A stretch of DNA of 64,000 nucleotides, from NCBI RefSeq assembly GCF_003965815.1, contig NZ_RXOE01000001.1:744001-808000 (forward strand). The letters run 5' to 3'. Every line of letters begins with the position of its first letter. The first letter of the stretch is position 1. The notes under the pieces were generated by a model. The model was not told the DNA's origin. It did no database searches and saw nothing but the letters and a program-made list of their open reading frames with translations. The DNA is from Variovorax gossypii (GTDB lineage: Bacteria > Pseudomonadota > Gammaproteobacteria > Burkholderiales > Burkholderiaceae_C). Made by a program: the position numbers and the translations under genes. This document shows positions 55,484 to 64,000 of the stretch, in pieces.

Positions 55484-56830
55484 ATGTCCACCGTCTTCAA
55501 TTTCACCTTCGTGCCCTGGTTCCGCTCGGTCGCGCCTTACATCCATACGCACCGCGGTAAGACTTTCGTGGTCGGGCTCGCGGGCGAGGCGATCGCGGCG
55601 GGCAAGCTGCAGAACATCGCGCAGGACCTGGCGCTGATCCAGAGCATGGGCGTGAAGATCGTGCTGGTGCATGGCTTCAGGCCGCAGGTCAACGAGCAGC
55701 TCGCGGCCAAGGGGCACGAGGCGAAGTATTCGCACGGCATCCGCATCACCGACGAGGTGGCGCTCGACTCCGCCCAGGAAGCCGCCGGCCAGCTGCGCTA
55801 CGAGATCGAGGCCGCTTTCAGCCAGGGCCTGCCCAACACGCCGATGGCGGGCTCCACGGTCCGGGTGATCTCGGGCAACTTCATCACCGCGCGCCCGGTG
55901 GGCGTGGTCGACGGGGTGGACTTCAAGCATTCGGGCCTGGTGCGCAAGGTGGACGCGGCCGGCATCCGCCGCACGCTGGATTTCGGCGCAATGGTGCTGA
56001 TGTCGCCCTTCGGCTTCTCGCCCACCGGCGAAGCCTTCAACCTGACGATGGAAGAAGTCGCCACCAGCGTCGCCATCTCGCTGCAGGCCGACAAGCTGAT
56101 CTTCCTGACCGAGATTCCGGGTATCCGCATTGACAGCGAGCTGCCCGAGAGCGACGACAACCCGATCGACACCGAGCTGCCGCTGGACGCCGCCGAGAAG
56201 CTGCTGGCCTCTCTGCCGCCGCCGCAGAAGCCGACGGACACCGCCTTCTATCTGCAGCACTGCGTGAAGGCCTGCAAGGCCGGCGTGGAGCGCAACCACA
56301 TCCTGCCATTTGCCCTCGATGGCTCGCTGCTGCTGGAGGTGTACGTGCACGACGGCGTCGGCACGATGGTGATCGACGAGAAGCTCGAGAGCCTGCGCGA
56401 GGCCTCGGTGGACGACATCGGCGGCATCCTGCAGCTGATCGAGCCCTTCGAGCGCGACGGCACGCTGGTCAAGCGCGACCGCACCGAGATCGAGCGCGAC
56501 ATCCACCAGTACACGGTGGTCGAGCACGACGGCGTGATCTTCGGCTGCGCGGCGCTCTACCCGTACCCCGAGGCGCGCACCGCCGAGATGGCCGCGCTCA
56601 CGGTGTCGCCGCAATCGCAGTCGCAGGGCGACGGCGAGCGCATCCTCAAGCACATCGAGCACCGCGCCAAGGCCATGGGCCTGGAAAGCATCTTCGTGCT
56701 CACCACGCGCACCATGCACTGGTTCCTCAAGCGCGGCTTCCAGCAGGTCAACCCCGACTGGCTGCCCGAGGCGCGCAAGCGCAAGTACAACTGGGACCGC
56801 AAGAGCCTGGTGCTGGTCAAGAAGATCTAA
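55484..56830 (+). CDS. argA: Amino-acid N-acetyltransferase (N-acetylglutamate synthase)
   Basis: A 448-aa enzyme for the first step of arginine synthesis. An amino-acid-kinase-like domain (about 1-300: RSVAPYIHTHRGKTFVVGLAG, VLVHGFRPQVNEQL) is followed by a GNAT domain (about 305-448: GGILQLIEPFERDGTLVKRDR in parts, MAALTVSPQSQSQGDGERIL). The ATG at 55484 places the N-terminus as in E. coli ArgA (443 aa); an ATG at 55463 would add seven residues. The kinase-like domain usually mediates arginine feedback inhibition. Confidence 0.96.
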   Translation: MSTVFNFTFVPWFRSVAPYIHTHRGKTFVVGLAGEAIAAGKLQNIAQDLALIQSMGVKIVLVHGFRPQVNEQLAAKGHEAKYSHGIRITDEVALDSAQEAAGQLRYEIEAAFSQGLPNTPMAGSTVRVISGNFITARPVGVVDGVDFKHSGLVRKVDAAGIRRTLDFGAMVLMSPFGFSPTGEAFNLTMEEVATSVAISLQADKLIFLTEIPGIRIDSELPESDDNPIDTELPLDAAEKLLASLPPPQKPTDTAFYLQHCVKACKAGVERNHILPFALDGSLLLEVYVHDGVGTMVIDEKLESLREASVDDIGGILQLIEPFERDGTLVKRDRTEIERDIHQYTVVEHDGVIFGCAALYPYPEARTAEMAALTVSPQSQSQGDGERILKHIEHRAKAMGLESIFVLTTRTMHWFLKRGFQQVNPDWLPEARKRKYNWDRKSLVLVKKI

Positions 56831-56875
56831 TTCCAGCCCTCGTCCCCCGTAGGAACACACAAGGAGACTGCCCCG

Positions 56876-57514
56876 ATGACGCTCGCAACCGCCCTGCTCT
56901 TCGCCATCGTGGCTTTCGCCGCCATCGCCACGCCCGGCCCCACGGTGCTGCTGGCACTGAGCAACGGCTCCCGGCACGGCGTGCGGCGAGCGCTGCCGGG
57001 CATGCTGGGCGCGGTGCTGTCCGACTTCGTGCTGGTAGGCGCCGTGGCCCTGGGCCTGGGAGCGCTGCTGGCGGCGTCGGAATTCTGGTTCTCGATGCTG
57101 AAGTGGGTCGGCGCGGTGTACCTCGCCTGGCTGGGCCTGCGGATGCTGCGCTCCAAGGGCGGCTTCCACCTGCCGGCGGCGGACGCGGCGCCTTCGGTCT
57201 CGGCGGGCGAGAGCCGGCGCATCTTCTTCAAGTCCTTCCTGGTGGCGGTGACCAACCCCAAGGGCTACATCTTCTGCTCGGCGCTGCTGCCGCAGTTCAT
57301 CGACCCATCGGCCGCACAGGCGCCGCAGTACATCGTCATCGCCCTGATATTCGCGGCGCTAGACATGGCCGTGATGCTGGCCTACGCCTTCGTGGGCGCC
57401 CGGGCGATCCGGCTGCTGACCGTGTCGGCCACGCGCTGGATCGACCGCGCCTGCGGCGGCATGCTGCTGGCGCTGGCCGGCTCGCTGGCTTTCTATCGCC
57501 GCAGCGCGACCTGA
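56876..57514 (+). CDS. LysE/RhtB-family amino-acid exporter
   Basis: A 212-aa inner-membrane protein with about six helices. The LysE/RhtB signature is at the N-terminus (ATPGPTVLLALSNGSRHGVRRALPG). NPKGYIFCSALLPQF is the second family motif. Exported substrates include lysine, arginine, homoserine or threonine. It follows argA by 45 nt on the same strand with an AAGGAG site upstream, which makes a basic amino acid plausible but unproven. Confidence 0.92.
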   Translation: MTLATALLFAIVAFAAIATPGPTVLLALSNGSRHGVRRALPGMLGAVLSDFVLVGAVALGLGALLAASEFWFSMLKWVGAVYLAWLGLRMLRSKGGFHLPAADAAPSVSAGESRRIFFKSFLVAVTNPKGYIFCSALLPQFIDPSAAQAPQYIVIALIFAALDMAVMLAYAFVGARAIRLLTVSATRWIDRACGGMLLALAGSLAFYRRSAT

Positions 57515-57588
57515 CGGCGCCCCGCCCCAGCCCCCTGCAGCCGGCCTCCGCGAGTAGCCGCTTCGCCGGGAGCGGTAAGACCTGTCAC

Positions 57589-57594
57589 CGATAA
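57589..57594 (+). promoter_or_regulatory. Candidate -10 element of dapC
   Basis: GATAAT (5 of 6 to consensus) ends 8 nt before the dapC ATG at 57603, which would give a nearly leaderless mRNA. No clear -35 partner is present. Confidence 0.3.
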
Positions 57595-57602
57595 TCCCGG
57601 CC

Positions 57603-58823
57603 ATGAATCCCCTGCTTTCCCGGTTGCAACCCTACCCCTTCGAGCGGCTGAAGCAGCTGTTCGCGGGCGTCACGCCCAGCCCCGAGTTCCCGGCCATCAG
57701 CCTGGGCATCGGCGAACCCAAGCACGCCACGCCGGGCTTCATCAAGGACGCGCTGAGCGCCAGCCTCGGCGCCCTGGCCGCCTACCCCGCCACCGCCGGC
57801 GACCTGAAGTTGCGCACCGCCTTCACCGGCTGGCTCAAGACCCGCTACAGCCTCGCCCTCGACCCGGCCACGCAGGTGCTGCCCGTCAACGGCTCCCGCG
57901 AGGCGCTGTTCTCGCTGGCCCAGACGGTGGTCGACCCGACCGCCTCGCCGCAGCCGGTGGTGCTGTCCCCCAATCCGTTCTATCAGATCTACGAGGGCGC
58001 GGCCCTGCTCGCCGGTGCCGAGCCGTACTACGTGCCCAGCGTGCCCGCGCGCAACTTCGCGGTCGACTGGGACAGCGTGCCCGAGGAGGTCTGGGCCCGC
58101 ACGCAGCTGGTTTTCGTGTGCTCGCCGGGCAACCCGACCGGCGCCGTGATGGCGCTGGACGAGTGGAAGAAGCTCTTCGCGCTTTCCGACCGCCATGGCT
58201 TCGTGATCGCTGCAGACGAGTGCTACAGCGAGATCTACTTCCGCGACGAGCCCCCGCTCAGCGGCCTCGAGGCCTCGGTCAAGCTCGGCCGGCCCGACTT
58301 CCGCAACCTGATCGCGCTGACCTCGCTGTCCAAGCGCAGCAACGTGCCCGGCCTGCGCAGCGGCTTCGTGGCGGGCGACGCGGCCATCATCAAGAAATTC
58401 CTGCTCTACCGCACCTACCACGGCAGCGCCATGAGCGGCGCCGTGGCCGCGGCCAGCATCGCGGCCTGGGGCGACGAGTCGCACGTGGTCGACAACCGCG
58501 CCCAGTACCGCGCCAAGTTCGCGGCCGTCACGCCGCTGCTGGAGCCGGTGCTCGACGTGCGGCTGCCCGACGCCAGCTTCTACCTCTGGGCCGGCGTGCC
58601 CGAAGTGTGGGCTGGCGACGACGAAGCCTTCGCCCGGGAGCTCTACGCTCAATACAATGTGACGGTTTTGCCGGGGAGCTATCTGGCGCGCGAGACGACG
58701 TACGGCGCGCACAGCACGAATCCCGGCCGTGGCCGCATCCGCATGGCGCTTGTGGCCGAAACGGCCGAATGCGTGGAGGCCGCAGAGCGCATCGTCCGCT
58801 TCTGCAAGGACGCCCGCCGCTGA
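57603..58823 (+). CDS. dapC: Succinyldiaminopimelate transaminase
   Basis: A 406-aa PLP aminotransferase of fold type I. The PLP lysine is K244 in [32 protein letters not shown] and [14 protein letters not shown] are group signatures of DapC. It converts N-succinyl-2-amino-6-ketopimelate to N-succinyl-LL-diaminopimelate. dapD follows at 43 nt, and dapE two genes later, which supports the assignment. Confidence 0.94.
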   Translation: MNPLLSRLQPYPFERLKQLFAGVTPSPEFPAISLGIGEPKHATPGFIKDALSASLGALAAYPATAGDLKLRTAFTGWLKTRYSLALDPATQVLPVNGSREALFSLAQTVVDPTASPQPVVLSPNPFYQIYEGAALLAGAEPYYVPSVPARNFAVDWDSVPEEVWARTQLVFVCSPGNPTGAVMALDEWKKLFALSDRHGFVIAADECYSEIYFRDEPPLSGLEASVKLGRPDFRNLIALTSLSKRSNVPGLRSGFVAGDAAIIKKFLLYRTYHGSAMSGAVAAASIAAWGDESHVVDNRAQYRAKFAAVTPLLEPVLDVRLPDASFYLWAGVPEVWAGDDEAFARELYAQYNVTVLPGSYLARETTYGAHSTNPGRGRIRMALVAETAECVEAAERIVRFCKDARR

Positions 58824-58866
58824 TCCGCTTCGCTTTCCTGCTCCCATTTTTCACCCGAGACTCTCC

Positions 58867-59700
58867 ATGACCCAGCAACTGCAACAAATCATCGACGCCG
58901 CGTGGGAAGACCGCGCCAACATCTCGGTCGCCGCCTCGTCGGCCGAAGTGCGCGACGCCGTCGAGCACGTCATCACCGAACTCAACAACGGCAAGCTGCG
59001 CGTGGCCACCCGCGAAGGCGTGGGCAAGTGGACCGTGCACCAGTGGATCAAGAAGGCCGTGCTGCTGTCGTTCCGCCTGAAGGACAACGAGCAGATCCAG
59101 GCCGGCTCGCTCGGCTTCTACGACAAGGTGCCGACCAAGTTCTCGCACCTGTCGGCCAACGAACTGAAGGACTCGGGCGTGCGCATCGTGCCGCCGGCCG
59201 TGGCCCGCCGCGGCAGCTTCATCGCCAAGGGCGCGATCCTGATGCCCTCGTACGTGAACATCGGCGCCTATGTGGGCGAAGGCTCCATGGTCGACACCTG
59301 GGCCACCGTGGGTTCGTGCGCGCAGGTCGGTGCCAACGTGCACCTGTCGGGCGGCGTGGGCCTCGGCGGCGTGCTGGAGCCCCTGCAGGCCAACCCGACC
59401 ATCATCGAGGACAACTGCTTCATCGGCGCGCGCTCCGAAGTGGTCGAAGGCGTGATCGTCGAAGAGAACTCCGTGCTCGGCATGGGCGTGTACATCGGCC
59501 AGAGCACCCCGATCTTCAACCGCGACACCGGCGAGATCTCGTACGGCCGCGTGCCGACCGGCAGCGTGGTCATCAGCGGCAACCTGCCCAAGAAGACCAA
59601 GTCGGGCCAGGACTACAGCACCTACGCCGCGATCATCGTGAAGACGGTCGACGCGCAGACCCGCTCGAAGACCAGCCTGAACGACCTCCTGCGCGACTGA
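58867..59700 (+). CDS. dapD: Tetrahydrodipicolinate N-succinyltransferase
   Basis: A 277-aa left-handed beta-helix acyltransferase: N-terminal helical domain ([20 protein letters not shown]) and hexapeptide repeats ([45 protein letters not shown] in parts). It succinylates tetrahydrodipicolinate in the lysine/diaminopimelate pathway. It lies between dapC and pilU on the same strand. Confidence 0.97.
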   Translation: MTQQLQQIIDAAWEDRANISVAASSAEVRDAVEHVITELNNGKLRVATREGVGKWTVHQWIKKAVLLSFRLKDNEQIQAGSLGFYDKVPTKFSHLSANELKDSGVRIVPPAVARRGSFIAKGAILMPSYVNIGAYVGEGSMVDTWATVGSCAQVGANVHLSGGVGLGGVLEPLQANPTIIEDNCFIGARSEVVEGVIVEENSVLGMGVYIGQSTPIFNRDTGEISYGRVPTGSVVISGNLPKKTKSGQDYSTYAAIIVKTVDAQTRSKTSLNDLLRD

Positions 59701-59710
59701 TAACTCCCCG

Positions 59711-59738
59711 CCGGCCCCTCTTCCGGGGCCGGTTTTCT
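59711..59738 (+). terminator. Possible terminator after dapD
   Basis: An 8-bp stem CCGGCCCC (59711-59718) and GGGGCCGG (59725-59732), loop 6 nt, followed by TTTTCTT. It may terminate or attenuate before pilU. Confidence 0.65.
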
Positions 59739-59781
59739 TCAGAGTCCCAGAGAAAACAACAGCACCCGAGGAGAGAGACCG

Positions 59782-60930
59782 ATGAACATGATGGAACGGC
59801 TTCTTCGTCTGATGGCCGAGCGCAAGGCATCCGACATCTATCTCTCTGCCCACTCTCCGGTGCTGATCCGCATCAACGGCATCTGCCTGCCCGTCAACGC
59901 GCAGGTGCTGCCGCCCACGGCGCCCCTGGCGCTGCTGTCCGAGGTGGTGCCCGCCGCGCGCATCCAGGAACTGGAGAGCACGGGCGAACTGAACATGGCC
60001 GTCCACATCGAGGACGCCGGCAACTACCGCGTGAGCGCCATGCGCCAGCGCGGCACCTATGCGGTGGTGGTGCGGCACATCGCCTCCACGATTCCCAGCT
60101 TCGACGAGCTGAACCTCCCGGACATCCTGAAGACGCTCATCATGGAGCGACGCGGGCTGATCCTCATGGTCGGCGCCACCGGCGCTGGCAAGACCACCAC
60201 GCTGGCCTCGATGCTCGACTACCGCAACGAGCACGCCAGCGGCCACATCCTCACGGTCGAGGAGCCGATCGAGTTCACCTACACCAACAAGAAGTCGGTG
60301 GTGAACCAGCGCGACGTGGGCAGCGACACCACCTCGCTGCAGACGGCGCTGAAGAACGCGCTGCGCCAGGCACCCGACGTGATCCAGATCGGCGAAATCC
60401 GCGACCGCGACACCATGTCCGCCGCCATCGCCTATGCGCAGTCGGGCCACCTGTGCGTGGCCACGCTGCACGCCAACAACAGCTACCGCGCGCTGAACCG
60501 CATCCTGAGCTTCTACCCCGTCGAGGTGCGCCCCACGCTGCTGGGCGACCTGGGCGGCGCGCTGCGCGCCATCGTGTCGCAGCGCCTGCTGCGCACGCCG
60601 GTGGGCGGGCGCGTGCCGGCGCTGGAAGTCATGCTCAACACCGCTCTGGTGGCCGAGCTGATCGAGAAGGGCGACTTCTCCGGCGTGAAGGAGGCCATGG
60701 AGAAGTCGATGGCCGAAGGCTCGCAGACCTTCGAGGAAGACATCGCCCGCCTCATCGTCGAGGAGCGCGTGACGCGCGAAGAGGGCCTGTCGCAGGCCGA
60801 CTCCCCCACCAACCTCATGTGGCGCCTGCAGAACCGCGCGGCGCCCAAGCAGCAGGTCGACGACCGCAATCTCACCGACCAGGTCGACGAACCCACTTTC
60901 ACCGACATCACGCTAGACGTGAAGTTCTGA
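59782..60930 (+). CDS. pilU: Type IV pilus retraction-type ATPase (PilU-like)
   Basis: A 382-aa PilT/PilU-family hexameric ATPase. Walker A is GATGAGKT (131-138), the Asp box and Walker B run [10 protein letters not shown] and VIQIGEIRD, and His boxes include [14 protein letters not shown]. The C-terminal tail rich in Asp/Thr ([14 protein letters not shown]) fits PilU rather than PilT, which ends earlier. PilU aids PilT-driven pilus retraction. It sits between dapD and dapE, away from pilT or other pil genes in this window. Confidence 0.9.
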   Translation: MNMMERLLRLMAERKASDIYLSAHSPVLIRINGICLPVNAQVLPPTAPLALLSEVVPAARIQELESTGELNMAVHIEDAGNYRVSAMRQRGTYAVVVRHIASTIPSFDELNLPDILKTLIMERRGLILMVGATGAGKTTTLASMLDYRNEHASGHILTVEEPIEFTYTNKKSVVNQRDVGSDTTSLQTALKNALRQAPDVIQIGEIRDRDTMSAAIAYAQSGHLCVATLHANNSYRALNRILSFYPVEVRPTLLGDLGGALRAIVSQRLLRTPVGGRVPALEVMLNTALVAELIEKGDFSGVKEAMEKSMAEGSQTFEEDIARLIVEERVTREEGLSQADSPTNLMWRLQNRAAPKQQVDDRNLTDQVDEPTFTDITLDVKF

Positions 60931-60946
60931 ACCCAGCCTTTTCCCG

Positions 60947-62128
60947 ATGTCCCGTACGCTCCAGCTCGCCGAACAACTCATCTCGCGCCCTTCCGTCACC
61001 CCCGACGACGCGGGCTGCCAGCAGATCCTCGGCGAGCGGCTGGCGCGACTCGGCTTCACGCTGGAGACCATCGAGAGCGGCCCGGCCGACTTCCGGGTGA
61101 CCAACCTGTGGGCGGTGCGCCGACCCGCGAACGCGAAGGCCGCCACGAAGACGCTCGTGTTCGCCGGCCACACCGACGTGGTGCCCACCGGCCCCGTCGA
61201 GCAGTGGACCAGCCACCCGTTCACGCCCACGCACCGCGACGGCAAGCTATACGGCCGCGGCGCCTGCGACATGAAGACCTCGGTCGCGGCCTTCGTCACC
61301 TCCATCGAGGAGTTCCTGCAGGCGCAGCCCGAGCCGAAGCTCACGCTGGCCCTGCTGCTCACCAGCGACGAGGAAGGCCCCGGCGTCGACGGCACCGTGG
61401 TCGTCTGCAATGCGCTGGCCGCGCGCGGCGAAACCATCGACTACTGCATCGTCGGCGAGCCCACCGCGGTGGAGCGCTGCGGCGACATGATCAAGAACGG
61501 CCGCCGCGGCACCATGAGCGGCAAGCTCACGGTCAAGGGCGTGCAGGGTCACATCGCCTATCCGCACCTGGCGAAGAACCCGGTGCACGCGGTGGCGCCC
61601 GCGTTGGCCGAACTGGTGGCCATCAATGCCGCCGGCGGCTGGGACGCGGCGAGCAACCCGTACTTCCAGCCGACCAGCTGGCAGATCAGCAACTTCCACG
61701 CAGGCACCGGCGCGAGCAACGTGATTCCGGGCAGCGCGGTGATCGACTTCAACTTCCGCTTCTCGACCGAGTCCACGCCCGAGTCGCTGCAGCAGCGCGT
61801 GCATGCCGTGCTCGACGCGCACAAGGTCGACTACACGCTCGCCTGGACCATCGGCGGCCTGCCCTTCCTGACCACGCCGGGCGAGCTGGTCACTGCCGTG
61901 CAGGACGCGATCCGCGAAGAGACCGGCATCGAGACCGAGCTGTCGACCAGCGGCGGCACCAGCGACGCACGCTTCATCGCCAAGATCTGCAGGCAGGTGG
62001 TCGAGCTGGGCCCGGTGAACGCCAGCATCCACAAGATCGACGAGCACATCGACGTGGCCGAGATCGAGACGCTGAAGAACCTCTACCTGCGCACCATCAA
62101 GCGGCTCGATGCCGCGCTCGCCAGCTGA
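60947..62128 (+). CDS. dapE: Succinyl-diaminopimelate desuccinylase
   Basis: A 393-aa M20 zinc peptidase-family enzyme releasing succinate to give LL-diaminopimelate. The metal-site motifs are [38 protein letters not shown] and a C-terminal [14 protein letters not shown]. coli DapE has 375 aa. The stop shares one base with the prmB start (TGATG), so the two are coupled. pilU ends 16 nt upstream. Confidence 0.97.
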   Translation: MSRTLQLAEQLISRPSVTPDDAGCQQILGERLARLGFTLETIESGPADFRVTNLWAVRRPANAKAATKTLVFAGHTDVVPTGPVEQWTSHPFTPTHRDGKLYGRGACDMKTSVAAFVTSIEEFLQAQPEPKLTLALLLTSDEEGPGVDGTVVVCNALAARGETIDYCIVGEPTAVERCGDMIKNGRRGTMSGKLTVKGVQGHIAYPHLAKNPVHAVAPALAELVAINAAGGWDAASNPYFQPTSWQISNFHAGTGASNVIPGSAVIDFNFRFSTESTPESLQQRVHAVLDAHKVDYTLAWTIGGLPFLTTPGELVTAVQDAIREETGIETELSTSGGTSDARFIAKICRQVVELGPVNASIHKIDEHIDVAEIETLKNLYLRTIKRLDAALAS

Positions 62129-63009
62129 TGAGCACCGTCATCGAACTCATCGAGTCGGGCGCGAAGCGGCTGGAAGAAGCCGGTGTCGCCTTCGGTCACG
62201 GCACGGCCAATGCCTTCGACGAGGCTGCCTGGCTGGTGATGTGGCGCCTGAAGCTGCCGCTGGACGACCTCGACGGCGTGGCCGACACGCCCGTCTCGCC
62301 CGCGGACGCGGGCAAGGTGAATGCGCTCATCGAGGAACGCATCGCCACGCGCAAGCCCGCCGCCTACCTCACCAAGGAAGCCTGGCTGCAGGGCGTGCCC
62401 TTCTACGTGGACGAACGCGCCATCGTGCCGCGCAGCTTCATCGCCGAGCTGATCGCCGACGGAACCATCGACTACTGGCTGGGCGAACACACGCAGCGCG
62501 TGCTCGACCTGTGCACCGGCAACGGCAGCCTCGCCGTGCTGGCGGCGCTCACGTACCCGGAAGTGACGGTGGACGCGGCCGACCTGTCGGTCGAGGCCCT
62601 CGAGGTCGCCGCCATCAACGTCACCCGCCATGAGCTGGACGCGCGCGTCAGGCTGGTCGAATCGGACGGGCTGAAGAACCTGCCCGGTCCCTACGACCTG
62701 GTGCTGTGCAATCCGCCCTACGTGAACAGCGCCAGCATGGCCGCCCTGCCGGCCGAATACCGCGCTGAGCCCGAGCTGGCGCTGGCCGGCGGCACCGACG
62801 GCATGGACTTCGTGCGCCAGCTGCTCGCCGATGCGCCCTCGCGCATGAGCGAACAGGCAGTGCTGGTGCTGGAGATCGGCAACGAGCGCGAATACTTCGA
62901 GGCGGCCTTTCCGCATCTCGAAGTCTTCTGGCTCGAGACCTCGGCGGGAGAGGACCAGGTCCTGCTGGTGACGCGCGACGCCCTGGTGGCCGGCGCCGGC
63001 GTGCGTTAG
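62128..63009 (+). CDS. prmB: Ribosomal protein L3 N5-glutamine methyltransferase
   Basis: A 293-aa class I SAM methyltransferase modifying a glutamine of ribosomal protein L3. The SAM motif is VLDLCTGNGSLAVLAA, and the catalytic NPPY (VLCNPPYVNSASM) is diagnostic of glutamine methyltransferases of the PrmB/PrmC group. AYLTKEAWLQGVPFYVDERAIVPRSF in parts favours PrmB. Its ATG overlaps the dapE stop. Confidence 0.95.
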   Translation: MSTVIELIESGAKRLEEAGVAFGHGTANAFDEAAWLVMWRLKLPLDDLDGVADTPVSPADAGKVNALIEERIATRKPAAYLTKEAWLQGVPFYVDERAIVPRSFIAELIADGTIDYWLGEHTQRVLDLCTGNGSLAVLAALTYPEVTVDAADLSVEALEVAAINVTRHELDARVRLVESDGLKNLPGPYDLVLCNPPYVNSASMAALPAEYRAEPELALAGGTDGMDFVRQLLADAPSRMSEQAVLVLEIGNEREYFEAAFPHLEVFWLETSAGEDQVLLVTRDALVAGAGVR

Positions 63010-63159
63010 CTGCGCCCGCCCGAACCCCTTTCCGCCGCTTTCTCGCAGCCATTGGCTGCGAAACCCCATTCACCGGGCCATTTCCCGCACCTTCCCGCGC
63101 CTTCCTGCGCAATTCCCCGCGCCTTTGCCCCTTTTTCCGGGGCCCGAAGGGCCGGGCGG

Positions 63160-63165
63160 GATAAT
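63160..63165 (+). promoter_or_regulatory. Candidate -10 element of the ABC-F gene
   Basis: GATAAT (5 of 6) lies 21 nt upstream of the ATG at 63187. A GC-rich dyad precedes it; no good -35 is seen. Confidence 0.3.
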
Positions 63166-63186
63166 CGCCCCTACGGTTCCTCTTTC

Positions 63187-64000
63187 ATGATCACTCTCAA
63201 GAACGTCATTCTTCGCCGCAGCGCCAAGGTCCTGCTCGACGGCGCCACGGTCACCCTCAACCCCGGCGAGAAGGTCGGGCTGGTGGGCCGCAACGGCGCC
63301 GGGAAGTCGACCCTCTTCGCCCTGCTCAACGGCTCGCTGCACGAAGACGGCGGCGATTTCTCCATCCCGAAGCAGTGGCGCATGGCCCAGGTGGCGCAGA
63401 ACATGCCCGAGACCGAGGATTCGGCCACCGACTTCGTGGTGGGCGGCGACACCCGTCTCACCGAGCTGCGCGAGTCGCTGGCCGCCATCGAGGCCGCCTA
63501 CGCCGAGAACCCCGACGATGCCGACATCGGCATGGAACTGGCCCACGCCTACACCGACCTGGCCGATGCCGGCGAGCACGACGCCGTGCCGCGCGCCCAG
63601 GCCCTCATCCTCGGCCTGGGCTTCAAGACGCACGAGCTCGACGCGCCCGTCAACAGCTTCTCCGGCGGCTGGCGCATGCGCCTGCAACTGGCCCGCGCGC
63701 TGATGTGCCCGAGCGACCTGCTGCTGCTCGACGAACCCACCAACCACCTGGACCTGGACGCCCTCGTCTGGCTCGAAGCCTGGCTGCAGAAATACCCGGG
63801 CACCATGATCGTCATCAGCCACGACCGCGAGTTCCTCGATGCCGTGACCGACGTCACCCTGCACATCGCCAACGCCCAGCTCACGCGCTACGGCGGCAAC
63901 TACAGCAAGTTCGAGGACATGCGCGCGCTGCAGATGGAGCAGCAGCAGCAGGCCTTCGCCAAGCAGCAGGACAAGATCGCCCACCTGCAGAAGTTCATCG
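63187..64000 (+). CDS. ABC-F family ATPase (YheS/Uup-like), partial
   Basis: The first 271 codons of an ABC-F protein; the gene continues beyond the right edge. The first ABC domain has Walker A VGRNGAGKST near residue 36, signature FSGGWRMRLQLARAL and Walker B LLLLDEPTNHLDLD. It then enters the inter-domain linker helix rich in Gln (MEQQQQAFAKQQDK). No transmembrane domain is present. ABC-F proteins act on ribosomes; the tool-sharp linker start and SGGWRMR resemble YheS. The second ATPase domain is not visible. Confidence 0.93.
   Translation, partial: MITLKNVILRRSAKVLLDGATVTLNPGEKVGLVGRNGAGKSTLFALLNGSLHEDGGDFSIPKQWRMAQVAQNMPETEDSATDFVVGGDTRLTELRESLAAIEAAYAENPDDADIGMELAHAYTDLADAGEHDAVPRAQALILGLGFKTHELDAPVNSFSGGWRMRLQLARALMCPSDLLLLDEPTNHLDLDALVWLEAWLQKYPGTMIVISHDREFLDAVTDVTLHIANAQLTRYGGNYSKFEDMRALQMEQQQQAFAKQQDKIAHLQKFI

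Noticed and set aside
53885-56830. Apparent 981-codon fusion of the protease region with argA
   Set aside because: The argA frame happens to stay open through the AAA+/M41 gene in a different phase; the upstream part is arginine/alanine-rich nonsense and argA has its own start.

Overview
The window is about 64 kb of high-GC, gene-dense bacterial chromosome. It contains no phage, insertion sequence, plasmid functions, CRISPR array or rRNA. Gene content and order (rimP-nusA-infB-rbfA-truB-typA; smpB divergent from ratA-rnfH; holC-pepA divergent from lptFG; dapC-dapD-pilU-dapE-prmB; qmcA followed by tRNA-Ser) point to a betaproteobacterium of the Burkholderiales, family Comamonadaceae, most like Variovorax. 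That placement is recognition plus inference; no search was run.

Layout. Positions 1-2.9 kb carry a leftward cluster: a periplasm-facing histidine kinase, a FixJ/LuxR-type regulator, a secreted GlcG/HbpS-like protein and the start of an ankyrin-repeat protein. From 3-6 kb lie DUF72, RidA, a 2'-5' RNA ligase-type protein and an outer-membrane barrel with a TTG start. From 6.1-10 kb the leftward guaB and guaA genes are separated by a Phd/VapC toxin-antitoxin pair with its own promoter and operator array. From 10.1-12 kb lie DUF4124, rnfH-ratA and smpB. From 12.1-14.4 kb an ECF sigma factor and its membrane anti-sigma factor are flanked by two copies of a small exported COG4315-type protein, followed by a 473-aa membrane protein of unknown function and a DMT exporter. 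From 16.9-25.3 kb runs the leftward translation/transcription operon rimP-nusA-infB-rbfA-truB-typA.

From 25.4-32.3 kb lies a leftward yejABEF-type peptide importer with a YbfB/YjiJ-type MFS gene, divergent from fabI across only 37 bp. Next come an exported ATP-dependent DNA ligase (LigE-like), a large Orn/Lys/Arg decarboxylase, an nfeD-qmcA pair, tRNA-Ser(GGA), a small coiled-coil protein, an orphan receiver domain and a LivK-type binding lipoprotein. From 40.6-45.6 kb holC-pepA and lptF-lptG-cbiX diverge, followed by a cysB-type regulator, a dispersed-type intergenic repeat, an aminotransferase and three small membrane proteins. From 49.1-55.4 kb are hrpA and the most unusual gene of the window. 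The right end (55.5-64 kb) holds argA, a LysE exporter, dapC, dapD, pilU, dapE, prmB and the start of an ABC-F ATPase, so it is largely arginine/lysine-pathway biosynthesis.

Most of the window is ordinary core genome. The strongest candidate for something little described is 53433-55424. It is a soluble protein joining a ClpB-D2-like AAA+ ATPase to an FtsH-type (M41) zinc peptidase, with all key motifs intact. A possible leaderless 31-codon leader ORF and a hairpin precede it. Other points worth attention are the HbpS-like protein beside a two-component system, the toxin-antitoxin module inside gua, and the COG4315/ECF/anti-sigma island.
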